A program made the position numbers and the translations under genes. 64,000 bases of DNA from Serripes groenlandicus (lineage: Eukaryota; Mollusca; Bivalvia; Cardiida; Cardiidae): positions 20,549,584 through 20,613,583 of the forward strand of contig JASEVX010000001.1 in the NCBI GenBank assembly GCA_031761405.1. Direction: 5' to 3'. The notes beneath the pieces are model-generated. The model was not told the origin of the DNA and did no database searches. It worked only from the letters and a program-made list of their open reading frames with translations. Below, in pieces: positions 11,996-23,026 of the stretch (the stretch's first letter is position 1; each line of letters starts with the position of its first letter).

Positions 11996-12417
11996 ATTAC
12001 TGAACAAAGTTGAAACCATCGTGGCAAATGGAGAAATTGCTCGTTTTGATTTTTGTTTGTTTGTTTGTTTGGAGTTTAACGCCGCTTTCAACAGCTTTGG
12101 TCATATCACGGCGGTCAGTGCACCTACCCATGTTTTCCTGGCTTTCCTACACCAGTACTTACACAACATTCTTTCGAAGCCACTGACTACTTTCTCACAT
12201 AGATCAGAGGTGAGAGGCGATGGAAAAATCGCCCGAAAGAATGTCGCCGCAACCGGGTATCGAACCCGTGACCTCCAGATCACGAGTCAGATACGCTACC
12301 AATTAAGCTACCCGGCCGGGCTGCTCGTTTTGAGCAATTTCTCCGTTTGTCACGATGTTTTCAAAACTCGTCTGCTGCAGATACGCATAATGCGTCTATA
12401 GGTGGGGAAAGGGTTAA
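11996..12417. mobile_element. Old TTAA/CCCTTTCC MITE interrupted by a SINE
   Basis: GTGGCAAATGGAGAAATTGC at left resumes after the SINE as GAGCAATTTCTCCGTTTGTC and ends GGGGAAAGGGTTAA. The left terminus is unclear. Confidence 0.75.
12050..12322 (-). mobile_element. Full-length tRNA-headed SINE with 11-bp target duplication
   Basis: Read on the minus strand it starts with a tRNA-like head (GGGTAGCTTAATTGGTAGCG A box, CGGGTTCGATACCCGG B box) and ends in a GTTT repeat tail. GCTCGTTTTGA flanks it (12039-12049, 12323-12333) within the MITE. Confidence 0.92.
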
Positions 12418-12535
12418 AATAATCACTGATTGTCTGTCTAGAGTTTACCTGATATGACTTCGTCTGCTGCGGACACATATTTTGTCTACGCTTTAATACG
12501 CAGCTGGGAAAGTAAAAAAATACTCAATTTCTCCT

Positions 12536-12690
12536 TTTGTCACAATATTTTCAAAAGTCGTCTGCTGCAAAGGCATCAGGAAATGTATGTATGTTGGAAA
12601 AGGTTAATGTATATTAAAGTACAAAGGAGAACGTAACTCAATCCGGCATACTGTGATTGTCTCCTACAATCTATTAACACTTTCCCACAT
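12536..12690. repeat. Shared 130-bp block, copy 3
   Basis: TTTTGTCACAATATTTTCAA to GGCATACTGTGATTGTCTCC, continuing into CACTTTCCCACATA. Confidence 0.7.
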
Positions 12691-12841
12691 ATAACATTTC
12701 TGTAGAAGACTGCTTTAAAATTGTCTACCCAAATAATACAACAAATCTGCAGCAGACGACTTCGAAAATATATTGGCAAAAACATGAAAATCTCCACAAA
12801 TGAGAGTTTAAACATTAAATAGAGTTGAAAACCGTCATTTT

Positions 12842-13041
12842 NNNNNNNNNNNNNNNNNNNNNNNNNNNNNNNNNNNNNNNNNNNNNNNNNNNNNNNNNNN
12901 NNNNNNNNNNNNNNNNNNNNNNNNNNNNNNNNNNNNNNNNNNNNNNNNNNNNNNNNNNNNNNNNNNNNNNNNNNNNNNNNNNNNNNNNNNNNNNNNNNNN
13001 NNNNNNNNNNNNNNNNNNNNNNNNNNNNNNNNNNNNNNNNN
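12842..13041. other. Assembly gap (200 N)
   Basis: An unbroken run of N; ORFs crossing it are meaningless. Confidence 1.
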
Positions 13042-13139
13042 TGAAAATATATGCGATCTACGTATGCTTTTATACGGAGCGGGGAAAGTAAAAAAATCAC
13101 GTTTTGGCAAATTCAAACATTTCCATATGAGGCGTCTCC

Positions 13140-13800
13140 AACCATTGTTGGTTGGAAAATGAGAAGTTGCCCATCATTTTGCAACCGTACGCATTAATTA
13201 TACTTTCATTAATGGAGACCTTCATACTTTTTGCCTCGATATTTTTAAGTTCGTCTGTAGCCGATTCGGTTGCATATGGGAAAGCGTTAATCGATTGTGG
13301 ACGCCGATTAAAACTGTATTTCCGCCGTATATGGACATTGCTGGTGTGAGTTCCAGTGTTACTGGTAATTATACCAGCACATCTGCAGTAAGTATTTCGC
13401 TGCTACCTTAAACGTCATGGCCAGTGGTCCCCTAACAATTGTTGTAAAACGAGAAGCTACCCATCATTAGCCTCGACATTTTTAAGTTTGTCTGTATCAT
13501 ATTTGGTTGCATTTGGGAAAGGGTTAATCGAATATGAATGCCGATTAAAATTGTATTTTCGTCGCATTTGGACATTGCTGGTGTGAGTTCCAATGTTACG
13601 GGCAATTCATAGATCTGATATGCAAATTATATGCATACTTTTAGCCAATCAGAAAAATATTTATTCACAAACAAAGGCCATGTGATACAATATAATCGGA
13701 AGGTTTTTGACGATTTATTGAACAATGGTGCGAAGATGTGTCTGGGTAACAGCACATCTGCATGAATGGCATCGCTGGTACCTTAAACGTCATGGCGGCA
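13140..13800. repeat. Tandem duplication, ~240-bp period
   Basis: GACATTGCTGGTGTGAGTTC occurs at ~13335 and ~13571; GCCGATTAAAA and TGGTTGCATTTGGGAAAG blocks repeat likewise; ACCTTAAACGTCATGG recurs at ~13410 and ~13780. It contains fragments of the TTAA-type MITE. Confidence 0.7.
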
Positions 13801-14746
13801 TGGCACAATACCGTGTCCTTAACGATTTAACAAATGCAGCCTTTGCTGCAGAGGACAACTTTTGGAAATATTGTGAGGGAAAAAGAAGAAAGTGTTCAAA
13901 ATGAGCAATGTGTACTTATCTCACTAACGTCTCGATTCTATTTCAAAATTATGCATGCAATTTTCTAAATGTTACTATTTGTTTGTCATGTATTAAAGCA
14001 GACGACTCTCAAACACATGAGCATGTATGCGGGTAAAAGTTACAGCTGACACATATATACAAAGCAGTCTGCTGCATTTTAAATGATGTTCTCATACGTG
14101 AACAGTTTTGATTCATATGCATAGCGCAATAGAGCGAAAGCGAAACATTGAATAAAGCCGAGCCTTTAATCTAATTAAAACTTTAATATAGGAAAAATAA
14201 CTTTGAATCAATGTTAACATACAATCAATACGTGTAATATTGGATCACGTCAGGTCAAAACCGACCTATTGACATAGACAGTACAGTACTCACATGTTCT
14301 TATAATCAAATTATATTTTTCTATAATCAGTTTAGATATCGAGGGGCATCCAGTATCAATGTGCGACGAGATCGTCAGCAGAAAAGATCCTGATCAGACT
14401 GCACATACTGGTCTGAACTTTTCCTGGTTAATATATATAGAGCCGTTACATATTTTTATCTCATGTTTTTTAAAGTCGTCGTCTGCTGTATATTTGTTGT
14501 ATTTGTTCAATTTTTTTTAAAAAATACTTCAGCCAATGCACAGCCTTGTTCGAAGATCTTCTGTTTACTAGTACAACAACATCTTTTAAACCACTCATAT
14601 GTCACAGTTTTAACACAGATTAATAACAACGGTTACATATAGTATAATACACCATTAACCTGCATCCCTCCAAACGGCATAACCAACCCCCATTACTGTT
14701 GATATAACAACACGCAAAGACAGATCTTCTGAGGTAAAATGATAGT

Positions 14747-15042
14747 TGATTGATTGAATGGGGTTTAACGCCGTTTTTAACAATTTCTCAGTTATATCAC
14801 GGCGGCCAGTTCACCTACTCATGCATTAACTGGTTTTCTCACACCAGTACTCCACACAACAATCTTCCCAAGCAACTGGCTGCTTTTCCACATAGACTTA
14901 TCCCATTGGTGGAAGACGAATGACGCATGTCGCATTGACTTTTGTCAATCGTCGGAAAGAAAGTTGGCCGAGCCGGGATTCGAACTCACAACCCCTGGAT
15001 TGACAGCCCGCGTCGCTACCGACTGAGCTACCGGGGCTCGGC
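14747..15042 (-). mobile_element. Full-length tRNA-headed SINE with 12-bp target duplication
   Basis: The minus strand opens CCGAGCCCCGGTAGCTCAGT, has GAGTTCGAATCCCGG as B box, a central domain with GTGTGGAGTACTGGTGTGAG, and ends in an AATCAATCAA-type tail. TAAAATGATAGT flanks both sides (14735-14746, 15043-15054). Confidence 0.93.
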
Positions 15043-15111
15043 ATAAAATGATAGTATACACATCAAAATACATACTAGTATAGTCAGTTTTGAGTCATAA
15101 CTGATCTCGGG

Positions 15112-15300
15112 AGGCTTCAATTGATTTGTTGGTGTTTTACTTTGCTTCCAACAGCTTTTCAGTTGTATCCAGGCGTTTCCTGGGTAGATTACCATTACTA
15201 CTGGTCCATTTATCCCGACACCAGCAAATCTATCGTAATGCTTACCCCGCAACCCTGAGCGCCACAGTGAGGAGCCATTACTTCCATGTTTTCAAGTATT
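15112..15300 (-). mobile_element. SINE fragment (body and tail)
   Basis: Minus-strand GATAAATGGACCAGTAGTAA and the CAACACTTTTT/AACACC-type end of a second SINE type that also appears at 3478, 29000 and 40455. The head is missing. Confidence 0.65.
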
Positions 15301-15856
15301 TGTTGAGAGGCGTCACCGAGATGGCGAACACGGAATATCCCGATATGAAGGCTCGGATGCGCAGGGTAGCCTGGATCTGTCCTACGTGGTTGCAAAGTCC
15401 TGAAAGGTCGGTTTTCGTGTGATGTGGTCCAACTATTGATGAGTACCGAGCAATGTAGACCAAGATCAGACCGACTGACCATAGTCGGAGTTGTTTGCAA
15501 ATGTATTTTAAAGTTTTGAATGACGATGAAATAAATGATATTTAAGACCGCGAACACCGATGTATAGGGTTTAATTATTGCATCTTTTGATTAAACATAA
15601 AACAGGTAATTAATATCTAGCAGACATGAGTAATATGTTGTAGGTCAATGCTTATAAAGTCTTGTTTTACAAAGCACAAAACGTCAGTAAAATAAAAATT
15701 TATAGACACATCAAGCAAATTATGTCTTTACGAATATATACCAACAAGCGTGGCTTAGATGAGCCTGTTTCACACACAATATCTCACCAGGGCCTTCACT
15801 GCCCGATTATCTGTACAAGGGCCATAATTTTACAACCTTTAACCAGAAAAACAAGA

Positions 15857-16291
15857 AATAACCCTTTCCTACATATAGCCGCTTCTTTGACGTATCTGCA
15901 GAAGACGACTTTCGGCAACATTGTGACAACACATCATCATGAGAAATTTCTCCTTTTGTCAGAATGCTTTTAACTGTATTCAACGTTTAACCCTTTACCT
16001 CATATAGACGCTTTCTAACGCCTCTTTAGCAGACGGCTTTTTGAAAACATTGTGACAAAAGAAGAAATTGCACAAAACGTGCAATTTCTCCTTTTGCCAC
16101 AATGTGTTTCACTTTTATCCATTCAATTAAAGAGATTTTCTATGTTTTGACAAAATATGTTCAAAGTCGTCTGCTGCAGAATTGTCGTATGAGGGAAAGG
16201 GTTAAAGTTTAATTTATAGAGGTTTACCATAATTTTAACATGCGTTTAAAGTCGTCTGCTGCAGAATTGTTGTGTGTGGGTAAGGGGTTAA
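15857..16291. mobile_element. Old TTAA/CCCTTTCC MITE, split by a younger copy
   Basis: Left part TAACCCTTTCCTACATATAG to TGTATTCAACG; right part (16206-16291) ATAGAGGTTTACC to GTGTGTGGGTAAGGGGTTAA. The younger copy lies between. Confidence 0.75.
15987..16205. mobile_element. TTAA/CCCTTTCC MITE, young subfamily, nested
   Basis: TTAACCCTTTACCTCATATA to GTATGAGGGAAAGGGTTAA, inserted in the old element at 15857-16291. Confidence 0.9.
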
Positions 16292-16389
16292 AGATCCTAT
16301 TGTGATATTCGCTAAACACCGTATGTGATAAAAGAGACCCATTTCCTCTAATGGGGTTCATTTAAAAGTTGCATCCATTGCATAATATT

Positions 16390-16614
16390 TGTGTCCACAT
16401 GCAGACACATGTTGACACATTGCAGCAGACGACAACATAACACACTGTATCAAATGTAGAAATTGCTCATTATGACAAATTTCACCAATTTGCTGGAATG
16501 TTTTCAATTATATAATTTATATTCATTATTTTTAATTTCATTTATTAAGAATTTCCATATTTTTTTTACACATGTCTTCTGTCGCCTATTTTCTGTATGC
16601 GGGAAAGGGTTTAC
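16390..16614. mobile_element. Old TTAA/CCCTTTCC MITE copy
   Basis: GCAGACACATGTTGACACAT start, ATTGCAGCAGACGACA and AAATTGCTCATTATGACAAATTT centre, TGCGGGAAAGGGTTT end. Confidence 0.6.
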
Positions 16615-16840
16615 CATTTCCCACTTGTAGACACATTTTAACGCATCTGCAGCAGACGCCTTTTGAAAACACTGTGACAAGTGGAAATAATACTCAAAAC
16701 GAGCAATTTCTCCATTCTCCACAATGTTTTCACATCTATTCAATAATTGGTGTTTCATTTAGAGAGATTTCCTCAATTTTTATCAAGGTGTTTCTAAAGT
16801 TGTCTGCTGCAGATTTGTTGTATGTGGGAAAAGGGGGGGG
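16608..16840. mobile_element. Old TTAA/CCCTTTCC MITE copy
   Basis: CCATTTCCCACTTGTAGACA to GTTGTATGTGGGAAAAGGGG, with centre CTCAAAACGAGCAATTTCTCC. It ends in a poly-G run beside the PhyH-like stop exon. Confidence 0.8.
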
Positions 16841-16854
16841 GTGGGGGGGGGGGG
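16832..16854. repeat. Poly-G tract
   Basis: About 20 G with one T, between a MITE end and the PhyH-like last exon. Confidence 0.9.
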
Positions 16855-16869
16855 AATAATGATGATCTC

Positions 16870-17001
16870 TTAGTGTCCAGTTAAACCCTCGTCCCGCCTG
16901 TATCTCTCCGTATGCTTGTTCATGTGTATAATGTCCCATTTCTTCATCCAGGGACCCGGTATTGTGGTGTCAAAATCAGGGTCCTCGTTCGGGTCCAATA
17001 C
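16870..17001 (-). CDS. PhyH-like exon 9 (stop)
   Basis: Acceptor TTGTTTCAG, phase 0. It encodes VLDPNEDPDFDTTIPGPW, MKKWDIIHMNKHTERYRRDE and ends GLTGH with TAA at 16872-16870. A poly-G tract and a MITE end immediately beyond, at 16832-16856. Confidence 0.9.
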   Translation of the reverse strand, partial: VLDPNEDPDFDTTIPGPWMKKWDIIHMNKHTERYRRDEGLTGH

Positions 17002-19322
17002 CTGAAACAACAATGATTTAAGGCCGTTATGAGCAGTTTATCAGTCATATCACGAAGGCCTGTTTACATAGACATGTGTGTTATGGCTCTTCCGGTACCC
17101 GTACTCCACACAACATTCTTTCAAGGAAAAACTGGGTACCTTCCGCATAGACTACTTTTTGCCCATTTGAGCCGTCCCGCGAGAAAACCACCAGTCTTCT
17201 CTTTCCGTATAAATAAAACATTAAACAACAAACACCCATATGCAAGTACCAGACGCGTGTCTATTTAATGAACAAAGAAGCAGTTTAAACAGTGAATTTT
17301 ATATACATGTGACCTTTTATAATACGAGTTGAATTATCGTATTTACATATAACCTCTCAATTTCAAAATAAAGCAGTATTTTGTATTTTTGGAAATCCGT
17401 CTCGCCCAGGAACGACCAGAGATAAAAACCATTGTATGGAAGAACTCTGGAAAACCTGTGTCAGTTTGTCAATGACAGATTTGAATGTTAGACCTCATTC
17501 TATGCAATTTGGTTATGTTAACCGTGAAATAACTATCGGAAATTTGACATGTACTGCTTGCTTTCGTCCGGTGGAATGACCATTTCCCGCCATCACGAAC
17601 AATATATAGCCATAATTCCCGCCAAATACCTTGCTACCCGTGCACCCAAGCGCTTACGTATTAACCCTTGCGTATACGCTACGCGAAGACAAATATTTCA
17701 CTCTCTTCTACGAAACGCGTGAAATATATAATATTGACTCTGGTAATGTATCGACCCAGAAATTCATGCGCAGTCCGCGCAGGCTAATCCGGGCCGACAC
17801 ATTCCGTCTCAGGGGTATAGAGGTATAGAGTAATGATTCCTGAAACAGAAAATCTACAGGAGGCGAAAAGTGTATGACCGGGTTAGCCTGCGCGATGGCA
17901 TGCTTCGGCTGATCCGAGTCCACACTGTTGGTTTTCTCGCGGGACGGCTCATTTGTGGGTGACGATTGGCGATAGTTACAATGAACTGTAACAGCAGATA
18001 AGGAATAGTTGTCAAATACAAACAACACTTTTTCATGCACACGAATAAATACATAAAGCTTCATAATAAAACAACCGACCGTTATCAGGCAAAAGACAGC
18101 TCAAGTGTAATCGCATGTTTTGGTATGGAAACTCTGAACATAAATATGCTGGACGGATCTCGGTGATGAACATGCATCCCGTATCCGTGTTATATAATCT
18201 AACAAGATCTGTCGGAGGCGGCGTGCTCGACTATTCCACCGCTTATAAGTTACTGAGATATGGACTCTAATGTAGTTGCACGCAAAACTTCAACCAGAAT
18301 TTCTAAGTAAAAAGAGGGCCATAACTTGCATACAATGCAGGATAGAGTTATCTAACTTGGTAATCTACATAGGTGTGATAGTTGGGTAGGGTTGTATAAA
18401 GTGCCAATGCAATACATGTAGTATTTAAGTACTTGCATGCGAAACCTTAACCAAGGTGTGACGTGGACGCCGACGCCAACGCCCACGCCGACAGCAGGGT
18501 GAAAAGTATAGCTCTCATATTCCTCGAATAGTCGAGCTAAAAAACGAGTTTAACCCTATCCCACGCTATTAAAACGAATCTGCATCAGACCACTTTGAAA
18601 ACATCGAGACAAAAATAAAGAAACTCTCTATAAATTAAATATATATACTTAATGCGTAGTGTTGAAAACATGATGGCAAAAGGAGGTATTGCTCATGATG
18701 TACAATTTCTCCTTTTGTCACACTATTTCCAAAAGTTGTCTGCAGCTGCGTCTGCATGTGGAAAATCATTTAAAACCCTAGTCTTTTCTAAATGGTACCA
18801 CTTTTTAAAGGAGGAAATCAATGTTTTAAATAGTTTGTATCAGAAGTGATCTATGGAGTATGTAAACCATATTTACGGTTAACCCTTTCCCACATATAAA
18901 CGCTTTCTGTCGCCTTTGCAGCAGACGGCTTTTAAAAACAACGTGGCAAAAGGAGAAATTGCTCATATTGAGAAATTTCCCCTTTTTGACACAATGTTTT
19001 CAACTCTATTCAATTTATCATTCTTTCATTTAAAGAAATCATCCGTATTTTCAAGAGTTGGTGTATGTGGGAAAGGGTTACAGGATGTGTGTCCACACAT
19101 TTTCGGTACGGGCCGCGAAAAAGGATTTAGTGCCATAAACTAGCAGGGGCGTAGCTTTGCAATAATCAATGTGTAGGCCGTCTCGTAAGAAAATCAACAT
19201 TGTGAACTCTGCGTAAAGTACCGACCGAATCAGCCTAAGCATGCCACACAGGCCTACCCGGATAGATACTTTTCGCCTCCTGTGGATTTTCTGTTTCAGG
19301 AATAACTACTCTATACATCTAT

Positions 19323-19353
<31 letters not shown>

Positions 19354-22300
19354 ACGGAATGTGTCGGCCGGATCAGTCTGCGCGGACAGCGCAGGCTGGT
19401 CTGGTCGATATATTACGCAGATGTCTATCGCAGCAGCTGCATTTTGGGGGCATTTTGAGAAATTGCCTACAGTGCCTAAAGGGAGCTACTACTAGGGTAT
19501 GGACAGATGTCAATTCAAAATAAGTAGTACTTACATCATTGACCGCCTTTTTCTGCTGACTGTGTCGGTCAACCGAATCGAATTCGGTCCAGTCTATTGC
19601 CATATTTGGGTTACCTTTGCTTCTCATCAACACCGGTTTCTTCAGACCCCATAGACAGTCAGAATCGGATGGACGCTGCCACCTCAAATCGAGGCTCCAG
19701 CGCACTTCCTTTGAGATGTTGGGTAAGCTGAAATGTAGATTGATCTCTCTGTGAAGGCCTAATGACAAAACAAACTCAGAGCAAACAAGCCGCCGTGCTT
19801 TGTACGTCCATCTTCAGTATGATTAATAAAACAAGATGGCCCTCGAATCGCTCACCTGATTTTTTTTTTTCACTTTAGCAATATAAGCCCCGCCCCCTGG
19901 CGGCCATAGTTTCCGACCAATCAACTTGGCTTGAAGGAATCTGATAGAGGGTCACCCCAGGAACATTTCTACAACATTATTTGAAAATGGGCCTGACAAT
20001 TTTGGAGGAGAAGATTTTTTAAGTTTTCACTATAGCCATATAATGCAAAATAGCCCTGCCCACTGGCAGCCATGTTTTTTGACCAATCAACATGGCTTGA
20101 AGGAATCTGAAAGTGGTTCACTTAAGGAACATTTCTACAAAATTATTTAAAAATCGGCCTGACACTTTTGGAGAAGAAGATTTTTTAAGTTTTCACTATA
20201 GCCATATAAGGCAAAATAAAACGTTTTTGAATAAACACGTTATTTGGTAAGATACATTATAATTTTAAATACTTTATAAAATGTTAAGAAATAAAATGCG
20301 TTAAACTATGAACCAGAAGTACTGGCAAATTCAAATGCTGAAAGCGGCGAAAAACACCATACACACGAATAAAACTCACAAATACGCACCTTCTGTGTGG
20401 AACCGTGTTGTGAAACATTACCAAACCACCGTACGGAATAGGGCATGTTTTAATGTCTTTGTCAAGATCCACGCCTGAAATTAGATTATTTAAGGAAAAT
20501 TTAGTCAAGTTTATTTATGTTTCAAGTTTATGATGACAATCCGGAAACCTTAGCTAAGTTATACAATGCCGACGGCTCTCTATATCCACAGGCGTCCGAG
20601 TTTTCTTTTGAGAAAATTAAAAAAAGCCCACGGAATACCTGGTTAAACTACTACAAATTAGTCTCTATATGGTCCATATGCTATACTAATAACGACCGTA
20701 ATGTTAACGTATAAGGAAACTCGGGGAATCCCAAACAAGACCGTGTTACTATAAATAGACTCCCTATTGTATTATATATATAAAAAGGGATAATAATTCT
20801 CGTATTTGACGTTCTTTGGTCAATAAATAAATGGCCAATAAATAATTGATTACATCAGGGTCTTTCAAATAGTTTGAAAGACCCTGATTACATACACGAT
20901 TGATCAAAGTTCATGTCATTTTTCATAAATGATGTTATATTTGGTTAAAAGAAGCCGTGAATGGCGTTTTCGTGACGCGAATATGTATAGTGACTTTGGT
21001 GTTGACGTGATATGTATACGTGACGTCATTTAACATAATTCTGGCGACTGATAGACATTGTTTAGCCATCTTTGCAAGCCAAGGATGATTTGTCCCTTTT
21101 AATACTATAATGCTAATGTACGAAGAAGCCTTGGCTAGCGAAGGTGTCTCTCACCAGGAACTTACGATTGTTCACATGTTTCTATATATTGAGCCGTCCC
21201 ACGCACTTGCGTACTGTATCGACCCAGATCAGCCTGCGCAGTCCGCGAAGGCTAATACGGGCCGACACATTCCGTCTCAGGGGAATAGAGTTATAGAGTA
21301 ATGACTCCTGAAACAGAAAAATCCACAGGAGGCGAAAAGTGTCTGTCCGGGTTAGCCTGCGCGGAATGCTTAGGCTGATCCGGGTCGATACTTTACGCAA
21401 AGCACACAATGTTGGTTTTCTCGCGGGACGGCTGATATCTTGGCAGTGTATGAATACGTTTAAACTAGATGTGATTATGATACCTAATGTGTTTTTCATT
21501 TCATCATCGTCAATTGTCACGTACCATGTCCCGCCCCAACAACATTTATGGACTGCTACACGGCCGGTCCTGTGACCCTTATCTGCAAACTGGAGAGAAC
21601 AAAATGATATAATCAGCGCCAGGCGATTTGGCGTCTTATTGCATCTACACACAGTGCAGACTCATGCCGGACTGTGCGTATGCCTACGCACAGTCTCACC
21701 GCAGTCTTCACTCTGACAAAAGATTGGAGGTAGTCCTATAACCCTGCCAGTTGTACGCCACTATAATTCTAAATTATGAAAAAGCAGACGCAATTAAGCC
21801 CAAAATCGCAGGGAAATTATTATATAAATAAGCGGTCCATGATTGACCCTGATCGCTTATTCGTGCATAATTTATTTAACGTTGATAAGGCAACTCAAGT
21901 CCCTCGCTGCAATGCCTTTGTTACTGTGTGTACCTGTGTTACGAATCACTATAACTTAACAGAATCTGGTCGAAGGAGATTTCTTTTTATATTTAAAAAA
22001 AGAAATACTTTAAAAGTTTAAAAAAAAAACACTTTATATTATAGATATATTTGTTGTTCATTTTTGGCAACTCAACCCTATACTGCCTTACAACATTGCA
22101 CTATATACTACTACCACAGCATACCCTACTATCTCAATTACAGCTACAACCTTACAGATTCAGAAAATGCAAAGAAGTGAAAAGGTCAAATTTTACCACA
22201 TTGTTGTTTTTTTCATGGGTTTGCTCATATACTGAGTTCCGTATCTTGGTGCTACTATGGAGTAACTCAGATGATTCATTGACTAGAGTTTAACGCTGTT

Positions 22301-22993
22301 TTAACAGTTGTTCGGTTATCTTACGGAGCACGGTTCCCATGTGCTTCCTGGTTTTCTCACACCTATACTTCACACACCGTTCTTCTCAGGTAACAGGCTA
22401 CCTCACACATATACTATGGGTAGAAGACGAAAAAGGCTAGCCACAATGGCTTTTGTTTATCATCGGAAAGAATGGATGACCATGCCCACTGGCACCAGAG
22501 TTACAAACTGATGTACAATTAAAATGTGATTTTATTGTTAACACTCTCTTTTTTCAGCTTTCAGTTATATTAAAAAGAAAATACCATTTTGTCATAGCCC
22601 TTACGATACTCGTAGGCCACCCATGGTTCTTACTGCTTTATACTGTAAGGCAGCCTACCAATATCATAAGTGCTAAACAATTTATTATTCTTTTATTTTA
22701 AAATATACGTAAGAGCTAAAAAAGAAAATGTTATTTTAAACTCACATTTTACTATAACATCATTTTGCTATTGACCATCCCGAGTTTCGAACTCATGATC
22801 TCTGGATCAATAGCCCTCGTCGGCACCGACTGAGTTATCGTGGTTCGAACACGACGAGGTATTAGCCTACCTGTAAACACCCGTTGTTCTCGTTGGCGTC
22901 CAGCAATGGTATCCAGGCCGTTGGTATCATTGTCTTATAGGAGGTGTTGTCTAAATAACCAACGTCTGTCAAAAAACATAAAAAACACGTCTA

Positions 22994-23026
<33 letters not shown>

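Noticed and set aside
12576..13116. ORFs running through the N block
   Set aside because: They are open only because N cannot be translated; the flanks are MITE-derived.
14950..15040. tRNA gene candidates (also at 12240, 40455, 41880, 48910, 52862 and others)
   Set aside because: Each has A and B boxes but poor stem pairing and is followed by a shared SINE body and tail, so these are SINE heads.
20517..20714. 65-codon plus-strand ORF (MFQVYDDNPETLAKLYNADG)
   Set aside because: Looks protein-like but lies in an intron on the opposite strand; pieces of the flanking sequence recur at 27887-27990, so it is probably repeat.
21182..21652. 156-codon minus-strand ORF
   Set aside because: Only its part at 21484-21589 is a real exon (PhyH-like exon 6); the rest is intron and MITE.
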